Assembly: GCF_025685565.1 (NCBI RefSeq)
Contig: NZ_JAGSYE010000003.1
Coordinates: forward strand, 868,001 to 932,000
DNA: 64,000 nucleotides
Reading direction: 5' to 3'
Source of the DNA: Granulicella aggregans
GTDB taxonomy: Bacteria > Acidobacteriota > Terriglobia > Terriglobales > Acidobacteriaceae
Positions 24,949-33,676 of this stretch are shown in pieces. The first letter of the stretch is position 1, and each line of letters starts with the position of its first letter. The position numbers and the translations under genes were made by a program. The notes beneath the pieces are model-generated. The model ran no database searches, was not told where the DNA came from, and was given only the letters and a program-made list of their open reading frames with translations.

Positions 24949-25958
24949 CGCCTGCGTGGCGGCGGCTCTTGCTGCCCTTTGTTCCTCTCTACGCAAGCGT
25001 TGTCACCACCAAGCGATGGCTGCATGACCGCGGATTTCTCGTCCAACGGAGGCTTGGGCATCCGGTGATCAGCGTCGGCAGCCTCTCAGCCGGAGGAGCC
25101 GGCAAGACGCCTGTAGTGCTGTTGCTTGCGGAGTTGCTGGGGGCGCGAGGGCTCGAGGTCCGCATCCTCACGCGGGGATACGGCCGGGTAGGAAAGCTGA
25201 CCGAAAGGGTGGATCCGAACGGCGACGCGGCCCGCTTCGGCGACGAACCGCTCTTACTGGCCAGACGAGCGCCCGGAGCCAAGATCTTCGTGGGACGAGA
25301 TCGGTATCGGGCCGGGATGCTCGCCGAGCACCACGAGCCCGCCGGAACAAAAGCTGTCTATATTCTGGACGATGGATTTCAACACCAGAAGCTCGCGCGT
25401 GAGATCGAGGTACTGCTTGTCACCCGGCAGGACTTCGAAGACAGGCTGCTTCCAGCGGGCAATATGCGCGAGTCGTTGAGAGCGATCGGACGAGCGGACT
25501 TCGTTGTCTTGCGAGAGGACGAGCCGGAACTGGCGAAGATGTTAGAGAAGCGATTGCCGTTTCCTCTACCCCCGATTCTGACGATTCGACGGAAATTGAA
25601 AGTCGTCAGCGGACCTGGCGATCCTTCGCGTCCCATCGTCTTCAGTGGACTTGCGAGGCCTGAGGGATTCTTCGCGATGCTTATCGGCACCGGGATCGAC
25701 ATAGCGCTGACCGAGACCTTCCCCGACCATCATCGCTACTCCGCGGGCGATATCGAGCGACTGATCCGTTCTGCTCGACAGAAAGGCGCGGATGGCTTTG
25801 TGACCACGGAGAAAGATGCCGTCAAGCTATCGCCATCGATGATGGATAGTCTCAGGTCAGTCGGCCCGGTGGTGGTCGCGCCCCTTGAAGTGGAGCTATT
25901 CGAGGACGCTGCGACCATCGACGTTATCCTTGCCCTGCTCACCTCCCAAGTCTCGTAG
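24945..25958 (+). CDS. lpxK: Tetraacyldisaccharide 4'-kinase
   Basis: A 337-residue lipid A kinase that phosphorylates the 4' position of disaccharide-1-P. It has the family's N-terminal YASVVTTKRWLHDRG and VISVGSLSAGGAGKTP (Walker A, about residues 47-58), then ILTRGYGR with GDEPLLLARRAP, and the LDDGFQH motif with the catalytic Asp. A GTG start overlaps the waaA stop, implying coupling with Kdo transfer, the next step after the lipid A core is made. Confidence 0.96.
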   Translation: MTPAWRRLLLPFVPLYASVVTTKRWLHDRGFLVQRRLGHPVISVGSLSAGGAGKTPVVLLLAELLGARGLEVRILTRGYGRVGKLTERVDPNGDAARFGDEPLLLARRAPGAKIFVGRDRYRAGMLAEHHEPAGTKAVYILDDGFQHQKLAREIEVLLVTRQDFEDRLLPAGNMRESLRAIGRADFVVLREDEPELAKMLEKRLPFPLPPILTIRRKLKVVSGPGDPSRPIVFSGLARPEGFFAMLIGTGIDIALTETFPDHHRYSAGDIERLIRSARQKGADGFVTTEKDAVKLSPSMMDSLRSVGPVVVAPLEVELFEDAATIDVILALLTSQVS

Positions 25959-25978
25959 CCGCATGAGAAAATCAGGGC

Positions 25979-27139
25979 TTGAGTGCTTCCGATAGACCGA
26001 CGACACCGGCCCATGCATCCGCCACAACGCCTCTGCGCGTTCTGATCGTGCGCACGAGTGCCATGGGAGATGTACTGCACGCCCTGCCTGCGGTTGCGGC
26101 CATGCGTCAGCGGCATCCTGACTGGTACATCGGCTGGGTCATCGATCCGCGCTGGCGTCCCCTGCTGCAGGCGGAGGGCGGCGACGACGTTCCTACCGGC
26201 GATCCGAAGCGGCCCATCGTCGACCGCTGCCATACCGTGCCGACACAGGAGTGGAAGCGGAAGCCACTAACGGCAGCCACGGTCAGCGGAATCGCGGCTC
26301 TGGGAAGAGAGCTGCGAGCAGCGAAGTACGACCTGTGCGTGGACATGCAGGGCCTCATTCGTTCCTCGCTGGTCGGCAGGATGAGCGGCGCGCCGCGTTA
26401 TACCGGACGCTCGAGGCCACGCGAAGCCGCTGCGCGGTGGCTCTACAAGACGCGGGTGGTCACGCACTCGGCGCATGTGATCGACCAGGGATGTGAGCTT
26501 CTCGGGGAGGCGATCTGCTCGCCACTGACGGCTTGCGAGGTCAGGCTGCCGGTGGACTCTGAAGCGGAGGCGTGGGCGGACGAATTTCTTAACCAAACCC
26601 TGCCGAGAGAGCTCTGGAACCGGTATGCGCTCTTCGCCCCAACCGCTGGATGGGGAGCCAAGCAGTGGCCACACGAGCGCTATGGACGGGTGGCGATCGC
26701 GCTGGCCGAAGCAGGCTATGCGACGCTGGTGAATGCCTACAAAGCGGATGATGCCGCAGCGTTAGCTGTCGTCAAGGCGAGCCTGGGCTGCGCTGTCGCC
26801 GCGCCAGCAACCATGCCCCAGATGATCGCCTTGCAGCGTCGCGCGGCCCTCGTGATCGCGGGGGATACCGGGCCTCTGCACCTTGCGGCAGCTTTGGGAC
26901 GGCCGGTTGTGGGTCTCTATGGGCCTACCGATCCCGCCCGTACCGGGCCCTATTCTGCGAAGCGGCGCGTCCTGCGGCATTGCTCGAGCGTCGTTGATCA
27001 TAGCCGCCATGACGAATCGGAGGCGGGCCTGCAGAGAATCACGGTGGAAGAGGTTATCGCGGCGGCGCTCGATCTGCTGCGAGAATCAGAGATGGCGCAG
27101 ATGGATTTGCCTCAAACAGATTTGAAGGAACGCATTTGA
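25979..27139 (+). CDS. Family 9 glycosyltransferase (heptosyltransferase I-like)
   Basis: A 386-residue GT-B enzyme starting with TTG at 25979. N-terminal LRVLIVRTSAMGDVLHALPA is the GT9 signature, and the C-terminal donor site reads GDTGPLHLAAALGRPVVGLYGPTDPARTGPY. This combination is typical of WaaC/RfaC, which adds the first heptose to Kdo; position directly after lpxK supports inner-core assembly. The donor sugar in acidobacteria need not be heptose, and no heptose biosynthesis genes are in the window. The gene overlaps the next by 4 nt (TTGA). Confidence 0.88.
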   Translation: MSASDRPTTPAHASATTPLRVLIVRTSAMGDVLHALPAVAAMRQRHPDWYIGWVIDPRWRPLLQAEGGDDVPTGDPKRPIVDRCHTVPTQEWKRKPLTAATVSGIAALGRELRAAKYDLCVDMQGLIRSSLVGRMSGAPRYTGRSRPREAAARWLYKTRVVTHSAHVIDQGCELLGEAICSPLTACEVRLPVDSEAEAWADEFLNQTLPRELWNRYALFAPTAGWGAKQWPHERYGRVAIALAEAGYATLVNAYKADDAAALAVVKASLGCAVAAPATMPQMIALQRRAALVIAGDTGPLHLAAALGRPVVGLYGPTDPARTGPYSAKRRVLRHCSSVVDHSRHDESEAGLQRITVEEVIAAALDLLRESEMAQMDLPQTDLKERI

Positions 27140-27717
27140 ACGAGCAGGAAACGAAGAAGAGTCGCACGACATGGCAGAAGATCGCCCGCAGGATCAGGGT
27201 CCCGCTGGGATTCGTCTTCGCAGCTGTGTTTCTGTGGCTGGCGCGACCGACGTGGCAATCTATGTTTGGCAGCCTGCTGCTCGTGTTGCCCGGCCTATGG
27301 CTGCGGGGCTATGCAGCGGGATATGTTCGCAAGAACTCCGAGCTGACCACAACCGGCCCCTACGCCTACACCCGCAATCCTCTTTACCTGGGGTCGATGG
27401 CGATCGCCTTCGGGTTCGCCGCGGCCTCCGGGCGATGGATCATTTTTATTGTTCTTGCAGCGCTATTCCTGGCGATCTATCTTCCGACCATTCTGTCGGA
27501 GGAAGAGTATCTTCGCGCACATTTCCCTGGATTCGATGCCTATGCCGCGAAGGTTCCGCGGCTGCTTCCTCGGCTGACTCCAGCTTTCACTGGCCAGACG
27601 ACAGGTACGTTTTCGAAGCCGCTTTACCTGCATCATCGCGAGTACAATGCTGCTATGGGCGCGGCTGCAATCTATGCGGCGCTGGCGGCGCGGCTGTGGT
27701 TTCTCGCAGCCCACTGA
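27136..27717 (+). CDS. ICMT/PEMT-type membrane methyltransferase (isoprenylcysteine carboxyl methyltransferase family)
   Basis: A 193-residue membrane protein with a TTG start inside the stop codon of the GT9 gene. Motifs of the family are visible: RKNSELTTTGPYAYTRNPLYLG (shortened in the protein core as GPYAYTRNPLY, the RHP-like block), then a C-terminal EEEYLRAHFPGFDAYAAKVPR. Membrane segments flank the SAM-binding region, followed by two more hydrophobic stretches at the C-terminus. The acceptor is unknown; placement in the lipid A/core operon suggests a lipid or envelope methyl acceptor. Confidence 0.85.
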   Translation: MNEQETKKSRTTWQKIARRIRVPLGFVFAAVFLWLARPTWQSMFGSLLLVLPGLWLRGYAAGYVRKNSELTTTGPYAYTRNPLYLGSMAIAFGFAAASGRWIIFIVLAALFLAIYLPTILSEEEYLRAHFPGFDAYAAKVPRLLPRLTPAFTGQTTGTFSKPLYLHHREYNAAMGAAAIYAALAARLWFLAAH

Positions 27718-27750
27718 GCATTTCAAATTGACCGTGCGAGCCCCGATTCT

Positions 27751-28554
27751 TTGAAGCCCATTCATTCCGCAATCCTCTCCGCGACGCTTCTGCTCTCCGC
27801 CTGCGCGGTCGCCCAATCGCCATTCCAGACACAACCTCAGACCCAGTACACCCCCATTCCGACCCTCCAGGCACCAGCTCCGGGTTACGTCTTTCCGCAG
27901 AAGCAGACGCTCTCCTTCGACGTCGACTGGCGCGTCTTCACCGCGGGCACGGCGGTCTTTCATCTTGAACAGCAGGGCACCGAGCAGAAGATCACCGCGA
28001 CCGCCGACACCGTCGGCGGAACCAATATGCTCTTCCCGGTGATCGACAAGTTCCAGGCGGCCTTCGATACCCACACAGGATGTTCGAACGGCTTCAGCAA
28101 GCAGTTGCAGGAGGGGCCGCGCAAGGTCAATAGCGACCTGACCTTCAACTACCAGGCAGGCAAGCAGACGCAGCTCGAGAAGAACATGGTGAAGGGGACG
28201 TCGAAGACACTTACCGCCTCCATTCCCGCCTGCGTCACCGATTCCCTTTCGGCGATCTTCTATGCCGCCTCGCAGCCGTTGGTCGTTGGGCAGGAGGTAC
28301 GCTTCCCTCTCGCGGACTCCATGCGTACCGTGACCGTGGTGATGAAGGTTGAGGCGAAGGAAGAGATCAAGACTCCGGCAGGAACGTTCCAGACGATCCG
28401 GGTTCAGCCGACTGCGGCGGAAGGTATCGTAAAAAACCGGGGCAACATCTGGATCTGGTACACCGACGATGCCCGCCACATCCCGGTGCAGATTCGCGCA
28501 CGACTGTTCTGGGGCACGATCACCTTCCATCTGAAATCGATCGAAAGTAAGTAG
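27751..28554 (+). CDS. DUF3108 domain-containing exported protein
   Basis: A 267-residue protein starting with TTG at 27751, 33 nt after the methyltransferase gene. A signal sequence with LLSACAVAQ near residue 20 could be a lipobox or a signal peptidase I site. The mature part matches DUF3108: LSFDVDWRVFTAGTAVFHLE, KQTQLEKNMVKG, and a C-terminal GNIWIWYTDDARHIPVQIRA. Family members are periplasmic or outer-membrane associated beta-barrel-like lipid-binding folds, function unknown. Last gene of the envelope run; convergent with the MetX-like gene (9 nt apart). Confidence 0.85.
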   Translation: MKPIHSAILSATLLLSACAVAQSPFQTQPQTQYTPIPTLQAPAPGYVFPQKQTLSFDVDWRVFTAGTAVFHLEQQGTEQKITATADTVGGTNMLFPVIDKFQAAFDTHTGCSNGFSKQLQEGPRKVNSDLTFNYQAGKQTQLEKNMVKGTSKTLTASIPACVTDSLSAIFYAASQPLVVGQEVRFPLADSMRTVTVVMKVEAKEEIKTPAGTFQTIRVQPTAAEGIVKNRGNIWIWYTDDARHIPVQIRARLFWGTITFHLKSIESK

Positions 28555-28563
28555 CGGTCGGCT

Positions 28564-29619
28564 TCATCGAGTCAGGAATCGCTGAACCTGCCCGCTGACG
28601 GCTTCAGCATCGCAGTTCATAATGAGGTGGGCGCAGGTACCCTGTGAGACGTAGGTCTCGGCTCCGATAGCCTTCGCCCAATCGAGCGCAGGCTGTGGCG
28701 TCACCATACGATCCTCCGCCGCGACGATGACCAGGAACTTCACCGGCGTCGCACGTGCGACCTCCGCGATCGTCTTTCCGTGGAGAAGATCGTGAGCGAG
28801 GATGGCCTTCAACTGCCAGACTCGGTCGTTCGCGTCCTGCCGCTGCGGAGCTTCGAGCTCGCTAAGCCAGACAGGAAAGTTCTCGTGCGTCGTTTGCGCA
28901 TTTCTGTAACCGGGCGCGGAGACGATGAGGGCACCGATGGCATTGGCCAGCTTCAACTGCGGCTCAGTGGTGTACTTGCCGCCGAGATATCCGGGGTCGG
29001 ACTCGATCGCGTTGATGGCGACCTGTTTCGAGAGCAGATCGAAGGGCGTCACCTGGGGCGAACCGACGATGGGAACGGCGACGTCGATGAAGTTCGGATA
29101 GAGTACCGTCCAGGCGAAGACCTGGTGTGCGCCCATCGACAGTCCGATGGCGGCGTGGAGGTGCTTGATCCCCAGGACTTCGGTGACGACTCGGTACTGT
29201 GCCCGCGCCATGTCTTCCATGTTGAACTCGGGGAAGTTCGTGCCCGGCTGCTGCCGGCTGTTCGAGGGCGAGGAGGATACTCCATCGCCGAAGGCATCGA
29301 AAGCGATGCCGAAGAACCGGGATGTGTCCACCAGCCGCTTCGGCGACGGCGTTGCGCCGAAGAGCGGCGACAGATCCTCTGACCGGCCATTGAGCCACGT
29401 CGGCATGATGACCGCGTTGTCCTTTGCTGCGTCGAGGGTGCCGTATGTCCGATAGCCGACACGGCAGTCCAGGATGGCCTTGCCGCTTGCCAGCTTGCAG
29501 GTACCGAGTTCCGCGATCTTGAGATCGCCGTCCTGTACAGAGGCAAATGAGGACCTAATGGGAGCCATTGTGGCCACGGCTGTAGCGGCTGCGAGCAGGA
29601 ATTTGCGAAGAGTCGTCAT
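28564..29619 (-). CDS. Exported alpha/beta-hydrolase of the homoserine acetyltransferase (MetX) type
   Basis: A 351-residue protein with a signal peptide (LLAAATAVATMAPIRSSFA). The fold is that of MetX: nucleophile elbow GLSMG (residues 159-163), acid in VAAEDRMVTP and histidine in GTCAHLIMN. True MetX is cytosolic; here the exported form points to a periplasmic esterase/hydrolase or acyltransferase rather than methionine synthesis. It is divergent from queC with only 20 nt between start codons, so the two promoters must overlap the opposing gene or be bidirectional. Substrate unknown. Confidence 0.88.
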   Translation of the reverse strand: MTTLRKFLLAAATAVATMAPIRSSFASVQDGDLKIAELGTCKLASGKAILDCRVGYRTYGTLDAAKDNAVIMPTWLNGRSEDLSPLFGATPSPKRLVDTSRFFGIAFDAFGDGVSSSPSNSRQQPGTNFPEFNMEDMARAQYRVVTEVLGIKHLHAAIGLSMGAHQVFAWTVLYPNFIDVAVPIVGSPQVTPFDLLSKQVAINAIESDPGYLGGKYTTEPQLKLANAIGALIVSAPGYRNAQTTHENFPVWLSELEAPQRQDANDRVWQLKAILAHDLLHGKTIAEVARATPVKFLVIVAAEDRMVTPQPALDWAKAIGAETYVSQGTCAHLIMNCDAEAVSGQVQRFLTR

Positions 29620-29639
29620 ATGGTCGATAAACTGATTCT

Positions 29640-30371
29640 ATGCACGTTTCTTCTCCATCGACGGCGGCTGAACAAAGCAACGCTCCAAGACCGAAGGCTG
29701 TCGTCTGCCTTTCGGGAGGGATGGACTCCACGGTCTGCGCCGCCCTCGCCGCCCGAGACTTCGACGTCTGCGCCCTTCACTTCAGCTACGGACAGCGCAC
29801 CGAGGCACGCGAACTGCAGTCTGCGCTCGATGTCTCGAAGGCAATCGGGGCGAAGGACTTCATGCACCTGCGGATCGACCTCTTCCGCCGCATCGGCGGG
29901 TCCGCGCTTACCGATCACGAGATCGAGGTGCCCGACGCGCCCACTGACATAGAGGCGATCGGCGGCGAGGTCCCGGTGACCTATGTTCCCTTCCGCAACG
30001 CCCATTTTCTTTCGGCGGCGGTGAGTTGGGCGGAGGTGATCGGCGCGGGGACGATCTTCATCGGAGCGGTGGAGCAGGACAGTTCGGGCTACCCCGACTG
30101 CCGTCCGGCCTACTATGACGCCTTCAACGAGCTGATCCGCCAGGGGACGAAGGAGGGAAAGATTCGGGTCGTCACTCCCCTGATTGCCATGCTGAAGAGC
30201 GAGATCGTTCGGCTTGGAGTTGAAATCGGTGCTCCCTTGCATGTAAGTTGGTCATGCTATTCGGGTCAGAATGAGGCCTGCGGCAGGTGCGACAGTTGCG
30301 CACTGCGTCTCCGGGCATTTGACGACGCAGGCCTGACCGACCCGATCGCATATGTCTCCGCCATCCGGTAG
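29640..30371 (+). CDS. queC: 7-cyano-7-deazaguanine (preQ0) synthase
   Basis: A 243-residue enzyme that makes preQ0 from 7-carboxy-7-deazaguanine and ammonia using ATP. The PP-loop reads VVCLSGGMDST; downstream are FSYGQRTEAREL, GAVEQDSSGYPDCRPAYYD and a C-terminal zinc-binding set with C-x(n)-C in SWSCYSGQNEACGRCDSC. All catalytic elements are intact. The gene is alone; other queuosine genes (queD, queE, queF) are not in the window. No preQ1 riboswitch is seen in the 20 nt upstream. Confidence 0.97.
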   Translation: MHVSSPSTAAEQSNAPRPKAVVCLSGGMDSTVCAALAARDFDVCALHFSYGQRTEARELQSALDVSKAIGAKDFMHLRIDLFRRIGGSALTDHEIEVPDAPTDIEAIGGEVPVTYVPFRNAHFLSAAVSWAEVIGAGTIFIGAVEQDSSGYPDCRPAYYDAFNELIRQGTKEGKIRVVTPLIAMLKSEIVRLGVEIGAPLHVSWSCYSGQNEACGRCDSCALRLRAFDDAGLTDPIAYVSAIR

Positions 30372-30489
30372 CGATGCGCTCTCATTGGGCATCCTAAGAT
30401 TGAGATTGCGACAGCAGAGAAGTTGATACAGTCTTTGAAGATAGCGAAATCGAGATGCGACCGACATGATCGGCGCGGGAGAGAATGAA

Positions 30490-31689
30490 GTGATCAATCG
30501 AATTGCAGTAAAGTTCCGCGGCACGTCTCTCAGACTGACCGTTCTTCTGGCGGCGGTCGTGGTCTCAGCCGTTGGAGCGCAGGCCCAGGGCCCTGCCCCC
30601 GCAAGCATTCACGGACACGTCAACGATGCCGCAGGCATGGTGGTACATGATGCCACGGTCCGCCTCACGACGGACAAGACCACCGATCCGAAGACCGTCA
30701 AGTGGGCGTACACCTTCCCGGTTGACGCCAACGGCGACTACAAGGGCACGGGCATCGATCCGAAGACCTACCTCGTCGTGGTCTTCGCCAAGGATGTCGT
30801 GGTTGACTACTTCGCTGATCAAAACTTCAAGGCCGGCGAAGACAAGCTGGTGAACTTCGACATGACCCGGAAAGACTTCATCGACAAGATGACGCCGGAA
30901 GAGAAGAAGAACCTTGAGGAGTATAAGAAGAACGCCGCTGCGGCGATGGCGGCAAACTCCAAGATCGCGAATCTTAATGCCGCTCTGAAGCAGGCACGTG
31001 AGGACAATAAGGCCGGCAACTACGAGGCGGCGTTGACCTCCATGACCCAGGCGACCACGCAGGCCCCGGACCAGGCGATCCTCTGGATCACGCTGGGCGA
31101 TGCGCAGTTGGGCGTCGCGGACAAGGCTTTGAAGGCAGCGAAGAGCTCAGGCAAGGGGGCTTCGGACCCGGATGTTCAGCAGAAGTTCACCGATGCCATC
31201 ACCTCGTACAAGAAGGCGGTCGACCTGAATGCAGCGTCGAAGAAGCCGCTTCCGGAGACCGCAGCGGACGGCTACAACCAGATCGGCCAGGCCTATGGAA
31301 AGATCGGTGACGACAAGAACGCCTCCGACGCCTACGACAACGCAGCCAAGGCCGAGCCCGCCAAGGCTGGCATGTACCTCTTCAACGAAGCGGCGACGTT
31401 CTATAACGCCGGCAAGATGGAGGACGCTGCAGCAGCCGCGGACAAGGCGATCGCCGCCGACCCGAACAAGGCTGAAGCCTATTACATCAAGGGCCAGGCC
31501 CTGGTCCAGAAGGCAAGCGTCGATCCGAAGACCCAGAAGGTCACCGTGCCTCCGGGTTGCGTGGACGCTTACCAGAAGTACCTTGAACTCGCTCCTGAGG
31601 GCGCACATGCTACCGAGGTCACGGCGGTTCTCACGGGTATCGGAGAGACCGTCAAGTCCAGCTATAAGGCATCCAAGAAGAAGTCGTAG
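30490..31689 (+). CDS. Exported TPR protein with an N-terminal carboxypeptidase-regulatory-like domain
   Basis: About 399 residues from the GTG at 30490, which has GGGAGAG at a good distance; a nearby ATG (30466) is in the same frame. A signal peptide (LLAAVVVSAVGAQA) is followed by a Kelch/CarboxypepD_reg-like beta domain with GHVNDAAGMVVHDATVRL, then helices from about residue 150: DNKAGNYEAALTSMTQATTQ and AEPAKAGMYLFNEAATFYNA, which read as TPR repeats of periplasmic scaffolds. It ends in a Lys-rich tail. A strong terminator follows directly. Function unknown; presumably a periplasmic binding or assembly protein. Confidence 0.85.
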   Translation: MINRIAVKFRGTSLRLTVLLAAVVVSAVGAQAQGPAPASIHGHVNDAAGMVVHDATVRLTTDKTTDPKTVKWAYTFPVDANGDYKGTGIDPKTYLVVVFAKDVVVDYFADQNFKAGEDKLVNFDMTRKDFIDKMTPEEKKNLEEYKKNAAAAMAANSKIANLNAALKQAREDNKAGNYEAALTSMTQATTQAPDQAILWITLGDAQLGVADKALKAAKSSGKGASDPDVQQKFTDAITSYKKAVDLNAASKKPLPETAADGYNQIGQAYGKIGDDKNASDAYDNAAKAEPAKAGMYLFNEAATFYNAGKMEDAAAAADKAIAADPNKAEAYYIKGQALVQKASVDPKTQKVTVPPGCVDAYQKYLELAPEGAHATEVTAVLTGIGETVKSSYKASKKKS

Positions 31690-31712
31690 TTAGATCTGCT
31701 TCCTAATCGCGA

Positions 31713-31738
31713 CCCCGGGCACCTTAGCCCGGGGTTTT
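31713..31738 (+). terminator. Rho-independent terminator after the TPR gene
   Basis: An 8-bp GC stem CCCCGGGC (31713-31720) and GCCCGGGG (31727-31734) with a 6-nt loop and TTTT directly after. It lies 24 nt past the stop codon of the TPR gene. Confidence 0.9.
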
Positions 31739-31775
31739 GCTTTGTGGATGCGATTTGTGGCTATGATCGGGAGTG

Positions 31776-33077
31776 ATGGCGACCTGCTCAGACATCCCGA
31801 ACAACTCCCTGCCTCGTCCGGCGATACTCCGGGTTCTCGACTTTGAATCAGCGCTTGGCGAGGTGCTGCATCACGCCGCCGGGTTGCGTGCCAGTTCCGC
31901 CGACACCATCGAAGAAGTACCGCTGCTGGAGTCGGCGGGGCGGGTGCTGGCGCGGGCTATCGCCGCCGACCGCGACCACCCTCCGTTCGACCGATCTACC
32001 CGGGATGGCTATGCCGTCCGCGGCATGGCGTTCTCTGCTGGCGGCTGGCTCCGTATCGCCGGACAGGTACGCGCTGGGGACGTCTGGAGCGGGCCTCCGC
32101 TGTCGAACGATGGAGCGATTGAGATCATGACGGGCGCGCCTCTGCCCGCTGGCGCAGATGCTGTGGCCATGGTCGAGCACATTGAGTTGGACGGTGGTAA
32201 CGTCCGCGCACAACAGGGCCGCCATCTGATGTCGGGAGAGAATGTCGTCGCTCAAGGCAGCGAGGCCCGCGCCGGAGAGATCGTTGTGGCGGCTGGCTCG
32301 GCGATTGGGGCCGCGGAGATTGCCCTCGCGGCGACGGCTGGGCAGGCAATGCTGAAGGTGGTCACGCGGCCGACGGTTGCCATCGTTGCAACAGGTGACG
32401 AGTTGGTGGAGCTTCACGAGATCCCAGATCCCCGCCAGATTCGCAACTCTAATGGGTACGCTCTCGCCACGTTGGTCAAGTTGGCCGGAGCGCTCCCCCA
32501 TCGGCTTGCCATCGCTCGCGACGTCCGTGAAGAGCTGCTGCAACGCATCGCCGAGGCGAGGCAGCATGATCTGATCCTCTTCTCGGGCGGCGTCTCGATG
32601 GGCAAGTACGACCTCGTCGAAGAGGTGCTGGCAGAGCTGGGCGCTGAGTTCTTCTTCACCGGCGTAAAGATGCAGCCCGGCAAGCCGGTCGTCTTCGGGC
32701 GGCTGCCGGAGCGTCGCAAAAACGGCTTGATCTTCCCTGCCCGGTATTTCTTCGGGCTGCCAGGAAATCCCGTCTCAACACAGGTGACGTTTCATTGCTT
32801 TGTCGAACCGTTCGTGCGGACGCTGCTGGGCGAAGACGCTTCCGGCCCACGCTTCGCACAGGCGACTCTCGCTCATGATGTGGACGGCAAGCTAGGGCTT
32901 ACCCGAATGCTTCCGGCGCGGCTCGACTCCGATGTCAGGCACGCTTCGGTCAAGCTAGTGGGATGGCAAGGTTCAGGGGACCTGGCGGCAAATGCTCGGG
33001 CGAACTGCTACGCCGTCCTGCCGCCGGATCGCACCGACTTTCGCGAGGGCGACGTGATCTCTGTGCTGCTGCGATAG
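31776..33077 (+). CDS. moeA: Molybdopterin molybdenumtransferase
   Basis: A 433-residue protein inserting molybdate into adenylylated molybdopterin. Motifs: an N-terminal DRDHPPFDRSTRDGYAV block (domain start), TGAPLPAGADAVAMVEH, GDELVE, RNSNGYALATLV, SGGVSMGKYDLV and the C-terminal FFGLPGNPVSTQV. Length is within the MoeA range. The next gene, moaC, begins 23 nt later, so the two molybdenum cofactor genes are cotranscribed. Confidence 0.96.
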   Translation: MATCSDIPNNSLPRPAILRVLDFESALGEVLHHAAGLRASSADTIEEVPLLESAGRVLARAIAADRDHPPFDRSTRDGYAVRGMAFSAGGWLRIAGQVRAGDVWSGPPLSNDGAIEIMTGAPLPAGADAVAMVEHIELDGGNVRAQQGRHLMSGENVVAQGSEARAGEIVVAAGSAIGAAEIALAATAGQAMLKVVTRPTVAIVATGDELVELHEIPDPRQIRNSNGYALATLVKLAGALPHRLAIARDVREELLQRIAEARQHDLILFSGGVSMGKYDLVEEVLAELGAEFFFTGVKMQPGKPVVFGRLPERRKNGLIFPARYFFGLPGNPVSTQVTFHCFVEPFVRTLLGEDASGPRFAQATLAHDVDGKLGLTRMLPARLDSDVRHASVKLVGWQGSGDLAANARANCYAVLPPDRTDFREGDVISVLLR

Positions 33078-33100
33078 GCTTATCGGACGGAAGGATGAAC

Positions 33101-33562
33101 ATGGACAAGCTCTCCCACTACGACGACGCGGGCCAGGCCCATATGGTCGATGTAAGCGCCAAGCCGGCGACGAAGCGTGAAGCGGTCGCTTCGGCCTTCG
33201 TCGAACTGTCAGAGGCGGTGCTGGCCGCGCTTCCGCAGAATCCCAAAGGCAATCCGCTCGAAGTAGCAAGGTTCGCAGGGATTCAGGCGGCGAAGCGTAC
33301 CTCCGAGCTGATTCCGATGTGTCATCCGCTCGCACTGAGCTTTGTCGACGTGCAGGCTACGGTCGTGGCTGGCGGAGTTTCGGTCGAGGCCACCGCAGCG
33401 ACCACGGCGGGAACAGGCGTCGAGATGGAGGCGATGGTGGCCGCATCCGTTGCCGCCCTAACCGTTTATGACATGACCAAGGCGCTCGATAAAGGCATCC
33501 GCATTCGCGAGGTCGTGCTGCTGCGCAAAAGCGGTGGCAAGAGTGGAGAATATCGCCGCTAA
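33101..33562 (+). CDS. moaC: Cyclic pyranopterin monophosphate synthase
   Basis: About 153 residues from the ATG at 33101, 6 nt after GGAAGG; the ATG at 33095 overlaps that ribosome-binding site. Family motifs: AGQAHMVDVSAKPATKREAV, the catalytic KRTSELIPMCHPLALSF and the C-terminal ALTVYDMTKALDKGI. MoaC converts the MoaA product to cPMP, the first stable molybdopterin intermediate. Neither moaA nor moaE is in the window. Confidence 0.96.
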   Translation: MDKLSHYDDAGQAHMVDVSAKPATKREAVASAFVELSEAVLAALPQNPKGNPLEVARFAGIQAAKRTSELIPMCHPLALSFVDVQATVVAGGVSVEATAATTAGTGVEMEAMVAASVAALTVYDMTKALDKGIRIREVVLLRKSGGKSGEYRR

Positions 33563-33588
33563 TGTGGCGGGTTAGGTTATCCCCGCCG

Positions 33589-33630
33589 CATCCATCCCAC
33601 CCACCCTCGCAAGAAACGCGAGGATGGATG
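33589..33630. repeat. Palindromic intergenic repeat after moaC
   Basis: An outer arm CATCCATCC pairs with GGATGGATG, and an inner arm CCTCGC pairs with GCGAGG around the loop AAGAAAC, followed by GGGGCACCC. It fits a family of dispersed acidobacterial intergenic palindromes and does not resemble a terminator because no T-run follows. It lies between moaC and the convergent egtD. Confidence 0.55.
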
Positions 33631-33676
33631 GGGCACCCAAGCTGTCCAGGTTGGCCAGGAACTTTGACGCGTTCAA

